DNA from: Elymus sibiricus
Lineage: Eukaryota; Streptophyta; Magnoliopsida; Poales; Poaceae
Direction of reading: 5' to 3'
Assembly: GCA_039707655.1 (NCBI GenBank)
Contig: CM077676.1
Coordinates: 191,390,936-191,454,935, forward strand
Length of the DNA: 64,000 nucleotides
Position numbers and translations under genes: made by a program. The notes under the pieces were generated by a model. It was not told where the DNA came from, ran no database searches, and worked only from the letters and a program-made list of their open reading frames with translations. This document shows positions 11,960-24,532 of this stretch, one piece after another; positions within the stretch are counted from its first letter, which is position 1, and each line of letters begins with the position of its first letter.

Positions 11960-12475
11960 ATGGCTCCACCAAGCTCTTCCAAGGACAAGTTCTACGAGAA
12001 GGTCATCAACCCCTACCTACCGGAGGTGATGAAACACCCTCAAGCCATTCAGATGCGTGAGGGGGTGCTTCACATCCAGGATGTTCAAGGACCCAAGAAG
12101 ACCGGGAGCGTGGAGTCCATGCTCGAAGCGGTGGAGCAGGAAATCTTCAAGTGCCAAGGGATGGTGGAACGTGGACTCAACGCCAACCACTCCATGATCA
12201 CGGAATTCACCCATAATCACAAGGTGGAGGGCCAATCGATGGGGGACATCATCTTCAAGCTTAATGAATGAATCAACTATCTCCAAGGCCAAATCTATGA
12301 TCTCCAAAACCAAAATTTTGAGTATGAGGCAAGATTCAAAGGTATGAGTTTAGCTACAAGTTTCAGGACTCCGGAGACTCGTTCATCTTTCTATGATGGG
12401 GAACCTATGCCATGGAAGCCAGAGGATAAGCCCATCACTTCATCACCACCACCATCACCGAAGAAGGAAACTTGA
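11960..12475 (+). pseudogene. Extra ORF after integrase, unknown function, one in-frame stop
   Basis: The frame starts at ATG 11960 (MAPPSSSKDKFYEKV), stops at TGA 12269-12271, and stays open in the same frame to TGA 12473-12475. The joined length would be about 170 residues. It is hydrophilic; the second half (INYLQGQIYDLQNQNFEYEA) has heptad-like spacing suggesting a coiled coil. I recall similar ORFs downstream of pol in Triticeae gypsy elements but know no function. The stop may come from CGA to TGA decay. A hairpin of LTR type and a TATA-like stretch lie upstream, raising the possibility of a separate transcript. Confidence 0.6.
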
Positions 12476-14011
12476 GCACATGGGTATGGGCACTCCCCTT
12501 GGCTTGTGCCAAGCTTGGGGGAGGTGCCCCGGTATCGTATCACCATCACTTTTATTATCTTTACCTATTTTTAGTTCGATCCTTAGTTATTTCGTGATTT
12601 AGTTGAATAAAAGTTTAGTATGATCTATTTTCGAGTGTTAGATTCGTGATCTATCTATCTATGTAATCGAGTTGAGAGTTATATAATAAAGAGTAGTTTT
12701 AGTTTTTGTTTCTTTACTTTCATGTTTCAATTCTAGCAATGAAAATAATAAAAAAGATCATATGCTAATCCTATGGAAAGTAATGACATTACATAAAGAA
12801 AAGTATAAGTGGTAAAAATTATTGGAAGTTAACAAGCATAGCAATAGTCAATGATGCAATTCATGAAAGAATTAATAGGGAAGAGAAGATTCATATGCAA
12901 ATATACTATCTTGGACATCTTTTATGATTGTGAGCCCCCATTAAGTATTTTATGCCAAATTGTTGACGCTGGACAAGGAAGACAACGTAATGAATTATGT
13001 TTGTTCATATTCACATAGAAGTTATATTGTTATAGATCATCCAACATGTGGTGCTTGCCCAATATCTTTGCTAGCCAAAAATCCGCACCAAGTAGAGATA
13101 CTACTTGTGCATCCAGAACCTTTAAACCCAGTTTCATGTCATGAGAGTCCACTATATGTACCTATGGATTGAATAAGATCCTTCAAGTAAGTTGTCATCG
13201 GTGCAAAAAGCAATAAAAATTGCCTCTAAACATGTCTGAACTTTTATTGTAAGGGAAATAAGCTTTGTACGAACTTGTGATGGTAAAGAAATAAAAGCGA
13301 CAGACTGCATAATAAAGGTTGCTATCACAAGGGGCAATATAAAGTGACGTTCCTTTGCATTAAGAGCTCTTGCATCCAACAACAAAAAGCGCATGACAAC
13401 CTCTGCTTCCCTCTGCGAAGGGCCTATCCTTTACTTTTATGTATTTACTTTTTATACAAGAGTCAATAGTGTTCTCCTCTATTTCCTTTTTATTTTTATC
13501 TTTTGTAAGCATCATGTGGTGGGGAAAGATCTAAGCATATATATCCAGTTGGATATGAGTGATCATGAGTTATTATTGTTGACATCACCCCTGAGGTGAA
13601 TAAGTTGGGAGGCGAACTCACAAGCCCCTATCTTTCTATGTGTTTGGCTGAAACTTTTTGCTCTATATATATGTCATGAGTGTTAGCAATCATAGAAGAC
13701 TAAATGATGGTTGAGTATGTGGACTTGCTGAAAAGCTCCTACATGAGACCCTTCCTGAAAATATGATGAATTGCAATTGCATTGTTGACTGAGAACATAG
13801 TTTGTTAGTTTTCAAGAAAGTTTATGCCTTATACTCCATTGTTGTGATGAATTGTTACTTGCTCATGAGAAGTTTATGACAATAAATATTGTTGTTATAA
13901 TAATGATCATGATGCTACTATGTCCGTATTTTGTTTTTATCGACACCTCTCTCTCTAAACATGTGGACATGATTATCGATATCGGCTTTCGCTTGAGGAC
14001 AAGCGAGGTCT
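12476..14011. other. 3' untranslated internal region of the gypsy element
   Basis: AT-rich sequence between the extra ORF and the polypurine tract. A second AAGCTTGGGGGAGGT-like purine stretch occurs at about 12511-12525. No coding domain is recognisable. Confidence 0.6.
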
Positions 14012-14025
14012 AAGCTTGGGGGAGT
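14012..14025 (+). other. Polypurine tract of the left gypsy internal region
   Basis: AAGCTTGGGGGAGT abuts the LTR start TGATACG at 14026, so the LTR is the 3' LTR of the pol-integrase unit to its left. Confidence 0.85.
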
Positions 14026-15536
14026 TGATACGTCCATTTTGCATCATATTTTGCTACTGTTATTTATAGTGTTTTTAATCAATATAACACTTTTTGGAGC
14101 AATTCTAATGCCTTTTCTCTCTTAATATGCAAGATCTACACAAGGAGGGAGAATGCCAGCAGCTGGAATTCTGGACCTGAAAAAGCTATGTCAGAGATAC
14201 CTATTCCGCACATCTCCAAATAAGCTGAAATTTTACGGAGAATTATTTTGAAATAAATAAAAAATATTGGAATCAAGAAGTACCAGAGGGGGCCACCCAG
14301 GAGCCCACGAGGCACCAGGGCGCGCCACCCCCCAAGCGCGCACTGGTACCTCGTTGGGCCCCTGGCCAGCCTCTGGCCCCCATTTTCTGGTATATAAGTC
14401 CATTTGCCCTAGAAAAAATATAGAGAAGACTTTAGGGACGGTGCGCCGCCGTCTCGAGGCGGAACTTGGCCAGGAGCACTTTTGCTCTCCGGCGGAGAGA
14501 TTCTGCCTGGGATACTTCCCTCCGGGAGGGGGAAATCGTCGCCATCGACATCACCAGCGATCCTCTCATCGTGGGAGGACTAATCTTCATCAACGTCTTC
14601 ACCAGCACCATCTCATCTCAAACCCTAGTTCATCTCTTGTATTCAATCTTTGTCTCAAAACCTCAGATTGGTACCTGTGGGTTGCTAGTAGTGTTGATTA
14701 CACCTTGTAGTTGATGCTAGTTGGTTTATTTGGTGGAAGATTATATGTTCAGATCTATTATGCTATTCAACACCTCTCTGATCTTGGACATGAATATGAT
14801 TTGTGAGTAGTTACTTTTGTTCTTGAGGACATGGGAGAAGTCTTGTCATAAGTAATCATGTGAATTTGGTATTCGTTCGATATTTTGATGATGTGTATGT
14901 TGTTGATTCCCTTAGTGGTGTCGTGTGAACGTCGGCTACATGACACTTCACCATCTTTGGGCCTAAGGGAATGCATTGTGGAGTAGTAATTAGATGATGG
15001 GTTGCTAGAGTGACAGAAGCTTAAACCCTAGTTTATGCGCTATTCCGTAAGGGGCTGATTTGGATCCATATGTTTAATGCTATGGTTAGAGTTATCTTAA
15101 TTCTTTTTTCGTAGTTGCAGATGCTTGCGAGAGGGGGTAATCATAAGTGGGAGGCTTGTTCAAGTAAGAACAGTACCCAAGCACCGGACCACCCACATAT
15201 CAAATTATCAAAGTAGCGAATGCGAATCAAACAAACATGATGAAAGTGACTAGATGAAATTCACATGTGTCCTCGAGAACGCTTTACTTACTATAAGAGA
15301 TCGTTCCGGCTTGTCCTTTGCTATAAAAAGGATTGGGCCAAGTTGCTGCACTCTTTGTTACTATTGCTACTTGTTAAAATTATCTTGCTATCAAACTACT
15401 CATTACCGATAATTTCAGTGCTTACAGAAAATACCTTGCTGAAAACCGCTTGTCATTTCCTTCTGCTCCTCGTTGGGTTCGACACTCTTACTTATCGAAA
15501 GGACTACGATTGATCCCCTATACTTGTGGGTCATCA
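14026..15536 (+). repeat. Gypsy LTR shared by two internal regions
   Basis: It begins TGATACGTCC, ends GGGTCATCA and is 1511 bp. A polypurine tract lies directly to its left and a tRNA-Asp primer-binding site to its right. It therefore ends one element and starts another. It holds the GC-rich hairpin (14303-14358) and TATATAAG at 14391. The outer partner LTRs are not seen: the left one is outside the window and the right internal region is truncated. Confidence 0.88.
14303..14358. promoter_or_regulatory. GC-rich hairpin of the shared gypsy LTR
   Basis: Arms GCCCACGAGGCACCAGGGCG and onward / GCGCGCACTGGTACCTCGTT and onward; TATATAAG lies 32 bp downstream of the hairpin on the plus strand. Confidence 0.82.
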
Positions 15537-15547
15537 AGAATCTTTTC

Positions 15548-15565
15548 TGGCGCCGTTGCCGGGGA
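15548..15565 (+). other. tRNA-Asp primer-binding site after the shared LTR
   Basis: TGGCGCCGTTGCCGGGGA, complementary to the 3' end of plant tRNA-Asp, 11 nt from the LTR end. Confidence 0.9.
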
Positions 15566-15642
15566 GTGAAGCGCCTTTGGTGAGTGGAATTTGGTAAGGA
15601 AACATTTATATTATGTGCTGAAATTTACTGTTGCTTGTCACT

Positions 15643-17711
15643 ATGGAAAGTAATCCTTTGAGGGGTTTGTTCGGGGTATCTTCACCTCGGCTGGAAACAC
15701 AAATAGTTGCTCCTCAACCTACTGCACCGACTGAAAATATTTATTATGAGATTCCTCCGAGTATGATAGAGAAACTGCTAGCTAATCCTTATGCAGGAGA
15801 TGAAACGGTACATCCTGGTATGCACTTGATCTATGTGGATGAAATTTGTGGATTGTTTAAGCTTGCAGGTTTATCCGAAGATGGAGTTAAGAAGAAAGTA
15901 TTCCCTTTATCTTTGGAGGGAAATGCATTAATGTGGTATAGGCTATGTGATGATACTGATACATGGGACTGGAACCGATTGAAACTGGAATTCCATCAAA
16001 AAAAAATATCCTATGCATTTTGTTCATCGTGATCAGAATTATATATATAATTTTTGGCCTCGTGAAGGAGAAAGCATCGCTCAAGCTTGGGGGAGGCTTA
16101 AGTACATGATGTACACATGCCCCAATCATGAGCTCTCAAAAGAAATTATCTTACAGAATTTTTATGCTCGGCTTTCTCATGATAATCAAACTACGCTCGA
16201 TTCTTCTTCGACTGGCTCCTTTATGAAGAAAACTATTGAATTTAGATGGGATCTTCTTGAAAGAATTAAACGCAACTCTGAAGATTGGAAACTCGACAAA
16301 GGTAATGAGTCAGGTATAACACTTGAGTTTGATTGTGTTAAATCTTTTATGACTATCGATGCTTTTCATAAGTTTAGCACTAAATATGGACTTGACTCTG
16401 AGATAGTAGCTTCCTTTTATGAATCATTTGCTACTCATGTTGATCTCCCTAAGGAGAAGTGGTTTAAATATCATCCCCCTGTTAAAGAAAAGATTGAGGA
16501 ACCTGTTAGTGTTAAAGAAGAAACAATTGTTTACCATGTTGATCCAGTTGTGCCTACTGCTTATATTGAGAAACCACCTTTTCCTGTTAGGATTAGGAAC
16601 ATGCTAAAGCTTCAACTGTGGTTAACAAAAGTAATATTAGAGCACCTAGACCCTCTGAACAAATTAAAGTTGAACCTGATATTGCTATGGTTAAAGATCT
16701 CCTAGTCGATAATATAGATGGGCATGTTATTTACTTTTGTGATGAAGCTGCTAGAATTGCTAAACCTGTTAGAAATGAACGAGATAAGTTAGACAAGAAC
16801 AAGCCCGTAGTTGGTATGCCTGTTGTTTCTGTTAAGATTGGAGATCATTGCTATCATGGTTTGTGTGATATGGGTGCTAGTGTGAGTGCTGTTCCATTTT
16901 CCTTATATCAAGAAGTAATGCATGATATTGCACCCGTTGAGATTGAAGATATTGATGTTACTATTAAGCTTGCAAATAGAGACACTATTACACCACTTGG
17001 GATTGTTAGAGATGTTGAAGTCTTGTGTGGCAAAATCAAATACCCTACTGATTTCTTAGTACTTGGCTCACAACAAGATAATTTTTGTCCCATTATATTT
17101 GGTAGACCTTTCTTGAATACCGTTAATGCTGAAATTGATTGTGTTAAAAAAAGGTTCGAGTTAAGTTTGGTGATATATCTCATGAGTTTAATTTCTCCAA
17201 GTTTCGTAGACAACCTCATGATAAAGAATTGCCTAGTAAAGATGAAATTATTGGTCTTGCTTCTATTGCCGTACCTCCTACTGATCCGTTAGAACAATAT
17301 TTGCTAGATCATGAAAACGATATGCATATGAATGAAAGAAATGAAATAGATAAGATGTTCTTTGATAAACCACCTATCCTTAAACATAATTTGCCTGTTG
17401 AAACTCTTGGAGGCCCTCCTCCGCCTAAAGGTGATCCTGTATTTGAATTGAAGTAATTGCCCGATACATTGAAATATGCTTATCTCGATGAAAAGAAGAT
17501 ATATCCTGTTATTATTAGTGCTAACATTTCAGCTCATGAAGAAAAGAGATTACTAAAAACTCTGAGGAAGCACCGTGCTGCTATTGGATATACTCTTGAT
17601 GATCTTAAGGGCATTAGTCCCACTCTATGTCAGCACAAAATTAATATGGAGCCTGATGCTAAACCAGTTGTCGACCACCAACGACGATTAAATCCTAAGA
17701 TGAAAGAGGGG
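15643..17711 (+). pseudogene. Gypsy gag-protease and start of RT, frameshifted and truncated
   Basis: The start MESNPLRGLFGV follows the PBS. The gag domain (FPLSLEGNALMWYRL; QAWGRLKYMMYTCPNHEL) is broken by a frameshift in the A-run near 15998-16005. A second shift falls near 16600 (one base missing). The protease follows with GLCDMGASVSAVP (methionine in place of the usual leucine or threonine) and IIFGRPFLN. A third shift falls in the A-run near 17147, then TAA at 17454-17456. The pol linker and RT beginning (DDLKGISPTLCQHKINMEP; HQRRLNPKMKE) end abruptly near 17711, before the RT catalytic core. The reading was assembled by me from overlapping frames. Confidence 0.87.
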
Positions 17712-17828
17712 ATGAGAATGGGACATGGCTAGGGTTGTGTCACCGTCTGGCTTAAATAGCCGGACTTGGTCCCTTGGACGACGCGCCTGAGCGGCGACAT
17801 GAATGTGCCTCACCTAACCAGAGGAGGC
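17712..17828. mobile_element. Left portion of a Harbinger-like remnant
   Basis: The sequence after the RT break (GGACATGGCTAGGGTTGTGTC and onward, CTTAAATAGCC) is not gypsy-like. It continues after element B at 26087. The left terminus is missing, so a deletion or truncation joined it to the gypsy pol; the exact junction is uncertain by about 10 bp. Confidence 0.5.
17824..17828. repeat. Target-site duplication GAGGC (left)
   Basis: Repeated exactly at 26082-26086, flanking element B. Confidence 0.93.
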
Positions 17829-19378
17829 TGCTACTTGTAGTCTGCGTTGGTATTTCCCCGAAGAGGAGACGATGATGCAGTACAGTAGAGATAAGTATTT
17901 CCCTCAGTTAAGAACCAAGGTTATCAATCCAGTAGGAGAACCAAGCAAAATTCCGTTAAGCACACCTGCACACACAAGAGCAAACACTTGCACCCAACGC
18001 AAATAAGAGGGTTGTCAATCGTCTTAGCGGTTATTTGCAAGGATTAAATCTTATCGGGGTAAATAGATAAACTAAAATACTAATTAAAATAAAAGTAAAT
18101 AAATTGCAACAAGGTATTTTTAGATTTTTTATATGATAAAGATAGACCCGGGGCCCATAGTTTTCACTAGAGGCTTCTCTCTCGAGCATAGAAACATACG
18201 ATGGGTAAACAAATTACTGTTGGGCAATTGACATAATAGCAAATAATTATGACGGATTCATGGCAATGATCATGTATATAGGCATCACGTCCGAGACAAG
18301 TAGACCGACTCCTGCCTGCATCTACTACTATTACTCCACTCATCGACCGCTATCCAGCATGCATCTAGAGTATTAAGTTAAAAACAGAGTAACGCCTTAA
18401 ACAAGATGGCATGATGTAGAGAAGCAAATTCAAGCAATATGTATAAGCCCCATCTTTTTATCCTTAATGGCAACAATACAAATACGTGTCATGTCCCCTT
18501 TTGTCACTGGGATTGAGCACCGCAAGATTGAACCCATTACAAAGCACCTCTCCCATTGCAAGATAAATCAATCTAGTAGGCCAAACCAAATCGATAGATC
18601 GGAGAGAAATACAAAGCTATAACAATCATGCATAAAAGAGTTCAGAGAAGACTCAAATATTTATCATGAATAATCTGATCATAAACTCACAATTCATCGG
18701 ATCCCAACAAACACACCACAAAAGAAGATTACATCGGATAGAACTCCAAGAACATCAAGGAGAACATTGTATTGAAGATCAAAGAGAGAGAAGAAGCCAT
18801 CTAGCTACTAGCTATGGACCCGTAGGTCTGTGGTAAACTACTCACACATCATCGGAAGGGCGGCAAGGTTGATGTAGAAGCCCTCCGTGATCGATTCCCC
18901 CTTCGGCAGAGTACAGGAAAAGGCCTCCAGATGGGATCGCGGAAGAACAGAGGCTTGCGGCGGCGGAAAGGTTATTTCTTCTGACTTTCTGATGGTTTCC
19001 CAATATTTGTGAATTTATAGAAGTGGAATTAGGTCAAACGGAGTCACGTGGGCCCCATAAGGCAACACGGCGCCCCCCCCCCTGGGGCGCGCCCTGTTGC
19101 CTTGTGAAGGCTCCGTGAGGTTTCTGGCCTCCTCCCGAAGCTTCCAAGGTTTCTTTTGTCCAGAAAAAAATCTCCAAAAAGTTTCGTGGCATTTGGACTT
19201 CATTTGGTTCTGTTTCACTGAAAAGCCAAAAACAAGCAGAAAACAGCAACTGGCACTGGGCACTAGGTTAATAGGTTAGTCCCAAAAAATGATATATAAT
19301 TGCATATAAAAACATCCAAGATTGATACTATAATAGCATGGAACAATCAAAAATTATAGATACGTTGGAGACGTATCA
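17829..19378 (-). repeat. Left LTR of element B
   Basis: TGCTACTTG to ACGTATCA on the plus strand; partner of 24533-26081. It has a hairpin at 19051-19106 and a minus-strand TATAAATT at 19012-19019. Confidence 0.94.
19051..19106. promoter_or_regulatory. GC-rich hairpin, left LTR of element B
   Basis: CCATAAGGCAACACGGCGCC pairs with GGGGCGCGCCCTGTTGCCTT and onward; one arm has decayed. About 31 bp from the TATA box. Confidence 0.78.
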
Positions 19379-19393
19379 AGCATCCCCAAGCTT
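19379..19393 (-). other. Polypurine tract of element B
   Basis: Minus strand AAGCTTGGGGATGCT abuts the LTR start TGATACG. It is less pure than the tracts of the other elements. Confidence 0.7.
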
Positions 19394-22244
19394 AATTCCT
19401 GCTCGTCCTCGAGTAGGTAAATGATAAAAGCTGAATTTTTGATGTGGAATGCTACCTATCATGTTTCATCATGTAATTTTTCTCTTACGGTATGAATAAT
19501 AAGATCCAAATGATTCAAAGCAATAGTCTATAATTTGATATAAAGACATCAATACTCAGGCATACTAGCAAACAATCATGCATTTCAAAATAAAAATGCT
19601 AAAGAACGTTATCCCTACAAAATCATATAATCCTATCATGCTCCATCTTCTTAACACAAAATATTTATCATGCACAACCCCGGTTTTAGCCAAGCAATTG
19701 GTTCATACTTTATAACGCGCTTCAACTTTTTTAACTCCCACGCAATACATGAGCGCAAGTCATGGATATAGCACTATAGGTGGAATAGAGTATGGTGGTG
19801 GGGATAAATAGGAGAAGTCAAAATAAGAAGATAGTCTCACATCGACGAGGCTAATCAACGGGCTATGGAGATGCCCATCAATTGATATCAATGCGAGGAG
19901 TAGGGATTGCCATGCAACGGATGCACTAAGAGCTATAAGTGTATGAAAGTTCAACATGAAAACTAAGTGGGTGTGCATCCAACTTGCTTGCTCATGAAGA
20001 CCTCGGGCATTTGAGGAAGCCCGTCATCGGAATATACAAGTCAAGTTCTATAATGAAAAATTCCCACTAGTATATGAAAGTGACAAAATAGGAGACTCTC
20101 TATATGAAAAACATGGTGCTACTCTGAAGCACAAGTGTGGAAAAGGATAGTAACAGTCTCCCTTCTCTCTTTTTCTCTTCTTATTATTTTTCATGGCTCT
20201 TTTTCGCCTCTTTTTTTAGAACGATCTCATGGGCCTCACCCCACTTTTTCGAGGACTCATTAGTCTCCATCATTCTTTCCTCACTGGGACAATGCTCTAA
20301 TAATGATGATCATCACACCTCTATTTAATTACTTACAACTCAATATTACAACTCGATACTAGAACAAAAATATGACTCTATATGAATGCCTCTGGTAGTG
20401 TACCAGAATGTGCAATGATGCTAGCGTAACATGTATAACAATGATGAACGGTGGCTGAGCCACAAATACTATGTCAGCTATATGATCATGCAAAGCAATA
20501 TGACAATGATGATGTATGTCATAAAAACGGAACAGTGAAAGTTGCATGGCAATATATCTTGGAATGGCTATGAAAATGCCATGATAGGTAGGTATGGTGG
20601 CTGTTTTGAGAAAGATATAAGGAGGCTTATGTGTGATAGAGCGTATCATATCACGGGGTTTGGATGCACCGGCGAAGTTTGCACCAACTCTCGATGTGAG
20701 AAAGGGCAATGCACGGTACCGAAGAGGCTAGCAAATTGCGGAAAGGTGAGAGTGCGTATAATCCATGGACTCACATTAGTCATAAAGAACTCACATACTT
20801 ATTGCAAAAATTTATTAGCCCTCAAAGCAAAGTACTACTACGCATGCCCCTAGGGGGGAGGTTGGTAGGAGTTAACCATCGCGCGCCCCCGACCGCCACA
20901 CAAAGGAAGACAATCAATAATAAATCATGCTCCAACTTCTTAGCATAACGACAGATCATACGTGCATGCTTCGGGAATCACAAACCTTAACACAATTATT
21001 CTTACTAAACCATAATTATCTACTAATACCTCCCACATATTACCATCTTAATATCGCAAAACTATTGCAAGGAATCAAATTTATCATATTCAGTGATCTA
21101 CATGAAAGTTTTTATTATATCCCTCTTGAATACCTATCATATAAGGACCGAATTCATAACCTGTGCATATTACCATTGCTATCATGAGACTCTCAAAAAG
21201 ATATAAGTGAAGCATGAGAGTGCAACTATTTCTTTAAAATATAACCACCGTCGTGCTCTAAAAGATATAAGTGAAGCACTAGAGCAACTGCCTAGCTCAA
21301 AAGATATAAGTGAAGCACATAGAGTATTCTAACAAATCACGAATAATGTGTGTCCCTCTCAAAAAGGCGTGTTCAGAAAAGATGATTGTGACAAACTAAA
21401 AAGCAAACAAACTATTTCACAAGACGCTCCAAGTAAAACACATATCATGTGATGAATAAAAATATAGCTCCAAGTGAGTTACCGATAGATTGTAGACGAA
21501 AGAGGGGATGCCTTCCGGGGCATCCCCAAGCTTAGACACTTGAGTCTTCCTTGAATATTACCTTGGGGTGCCTTGGGCATCCCCAAGCTTAGGCTCTTGC
21601 CGCTCCTTATTCTTTTATCCATCGTAGTCTCACCCAAAACTTGAAAACTTCAGCACACAAAACTCAACAGAAACCTCGCGAGATCCGTTAGTATAACAAA
21701 CAAATCTTAAACTTTAGGTACTGTAGTAAATTGATTCATATTTAATATTGGCATAATGCTACTGTACTCCAACTTCTCCATGACTCATACCCCCCGATAC
21801 GATCCATAGATTCATCAAAATAAGCAAACTATGCAACAAAAACAGAATCTGTCTAAAACAAAACAGTTTGTAAATATCTGAATTATGGTCATATTTCTGT
21901 AACTCCAAAAATTCTGAAAAATTAGGACAACGTGGGAAATTCATATATCAATACTGTGTAAAAAATTCAGAAGGTTCTGACACCCAGCGAAAAAACAAAA
22001 TTCCAGCACTGGACGCAAAAGTTTCTGTTTTCAAACAGCATCTATCATACTATCTTCCAAATCATCCCAAAGACATTACTTGGCACAAACACTAATTAAA
22101 ACATAAAAACACAATCATAACAGAAGCTATAATCATGCAAACACACAAAAACAGTAGGTAAAATCAAAAAATTATTTTATTCATTGGGTTGCCTCCCAAC
22201 AAGCGATATTGTTTTATGCCCCTAGTTAGGCATAATGCATAGTT
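19394..22244. other. Element B internal region without recognisable genes
   Basis: About 2.85 kb with no frame resembling a known domain. A motif AAAGATATAAGTGAAGCA is repeated three times at 21194-21213, 21260-21278 and 21299-21317. Purine-rich CCCCAAGCTT stretches (21523, 21582; plus-strand reading) resemble extra polypurine tracts. Confidence 0.6.
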
Positions 22245-24308
22245 TCAAGTGTTGTCGTCCTCCAAGTTAATTCCATAAGTGACCCTCATAATGGATTCAT
22301 AAGGTGCTTTAATTCTTTTTCTAGGGAAGTTTTCCATCCCTTTCTTTAGTGGAAATTGAAATCTTATATTACCTTCTTTCATATCAATAATAGCACCAAT
22401 AGTTCGAAGAAAAGGCCTGCCAAGTATTATGGGGCAAGAAGGATTGCATTCAATGTCAAGAACAATAAAGTCCATGGGCACATAATTTCTATTTGCAAGA
22501 ATAAGAACATCATTTATTCTACCCAATGGCTTTTTAATAGTGGAATCCGCAAGATGCAAATTAAGGGAACAAGGTTCCATGTCGGTGAGACCTAGCACAT
22601 CACACAAAGACTTTGGTATAGTGGAAACGCTATCACCAAGATCACAAAGAGCATTACATTCATAATCTTTAATTTTTACTTTAATAGTAGGTTCCCATTC
22701 ATCTTGTAATTTTTTAGGAATTGATACTTCCAACTCAAGTTTTTCTTCATGTGCTTTCATCATGGCTTCTACAATGTGTTTAGTGAAAGCCTTATTTTGT
22801 TCATATGCATTTGGTGAATTAATGATGGATTGCAACAAGGAAATACACTCAATTAAAGAACAACTATCATAATTAAAGTCCTTGTAATCCAAAGTAGTGG
22901 GTGCATTACTATTTAAAGTTTTGACCTCTCCAAACCCACTTTTTTCATTTTTATGATCAAGATTATCACCCTCCAAGCAAGTGGGACTCCTTCTATCTAA
23001 AGTTGACTTTTCTTCAGTCCCTTTTTCATCAAGTTTTATGTTACTAAATAATTATTCAATAGGAGTGACACCAATCATTTTAATATCTTCATCATTACTA
23101 CGATAGAAACCGGGTGGAATCGCTTTTTCTAGAAATTCTCGCTTAGCTCTCAACCAAGCGGTCATTTCTTTACTTTCGTTAATGGAAACATAGATAGCTT
23201 TAATAGACTCATTTATATCATGCTTGGATGGCAAAATTTTAGTTTTGAAATTTTCCACATCATGAGCAATTCTATCCATGTTCCTAGCCAATTCATCAAC
23301 TCTATTCAAATTTTCTTCTATCATAGTATTAAAATTATTTTGCAAACTAATAAATTCTTTAATATTACTTTCAAGATCAGAGGGCATCCTATTATTATTA
23401 TAAGAATTACCATAAGGATTGCCATAATTATTAGAGGAATTTCCAGGAAACGGTCTAGCATTGAAATTACCCCTATAAGCATTTTTGTTGAAATTATTTC
23501 TAGAGACGAAATTCACATTAATAGCATCATTATTTTGCTCAATCAAAGTAGACAATGGCACATCATTAGGATCAATATGAGTATTTTTACTAGCAACCAA
23601 TTTCAATAAAGCATGCATCTTATCACTCAAAGTATTAATTTCTTCAACAGAATTTACCTTCTTACCAGTTGGAGTTCGTTCAGTGTGTCATTGAGAATAA
23701 TTTGCCATAATATTATCAAGAAGTTTTGTAGCTTCTCCCAATGTAATTTTCATAAAAGTAACACCTGCGGCAGAGTCTAGCAAATTTTTAGAGACAAAGT
23801 TTAGTCCCGCATAAAAAATTTGTATGATCATCCATAAATTTAAATCATGAGTTGGGCAATTTCTTATCATTAATTTCATTCTCTCGCAAGATTATGCAAC
23901 ATGTTCATGCTCAAGTTGCTTAAAATTCATAATTTGATTTCTTAAAGAAATAATCTTAGCGGGAGGAAAATACTTGGTAATAAAAGCATCCTTACACTTA
24001 TCCCAAGAATCAATACTATTTCTAGGCAGGGATGAAAACCAAGTTTTAGCACGGTCTCGTAGTGAGAACGGAAATAATTTTAATTTGACAATATCATTAT
24101 CCACATCTTTCTTCTTTTGCATATCACAAAGTTCAACGAAAGTATTTAGATGGGATGCAACATCTTCATTAGGACTATCAGAAAATTGTTCTTTCATAAC
24201 AAGATTAAGCAAGGCAGCATTAATGTCATATGACTCCGCACTAGTGACGGGAGGAGCAATAGGAATACTAATAAAATCATTATTATTAGTAGTGGAAAAG
24301 TCACACAA
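22245..24308 (-). pseudogene. Gag-protease polyprotein of element B, three in-frame stops
   Basis: A single frame spans 24308 to 22245 (688 codons) with stops at 23894-23892 (TAA), 23690-23688 (TGA) and 23054-23052 (TAA) and no frameshift. The gag domain is clear (KLKLFPFSLRDRAKTWFSSL; WDKCKDAFITKYFPP). An asparagine-rich middle follows, then a retropepsin-like domain with CDLGDSVSTIP and IILGRPFLRTIGAIID. The residue after the catalytic DLG triplet is aspartate rather than the usual alanine. There is no zinc knuckle or pol. It would supply shell protein and maturation protease if intact. Confidence 0.9.
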
Positions 24309-24503
24309 TTTTGTATTTTCTGGAGATATCGCGACAAAGCAAGCAAACTAGCAAACAAGCAAATAAAATATTTTTGTGTTTTTGTAAAAAAAATTAGAAG
24401 TGGGGGAGATGAAAACGAGAGGCAAATGCAAATAAAAGACAAATAAAGTAAATGCAAGTGAATGATAATTTGTGCGATGGTACTTGGTAATTTTGAAGAT
24501 GTC

Positions 24504-24521
24504 TCCCCGGCAACGGCGCCA
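24504..24521 (-). other. tRNA-Asp primer-binding site of element B
   Basis: TCCCCGGCAACGGCGCCA on the plus strand, as in element A, again 11 nt from the LTR (24522-24532). Confidence 0.9.
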
Positions 24522-24532
24522 GAAATTCTTCC

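Noticed and set aside
21194..21317. Spaced short repeats suggesting a CRISPR array
   Set aside because: Only three copies, in a plant retrotransposon with irregular spacing and no array structure.
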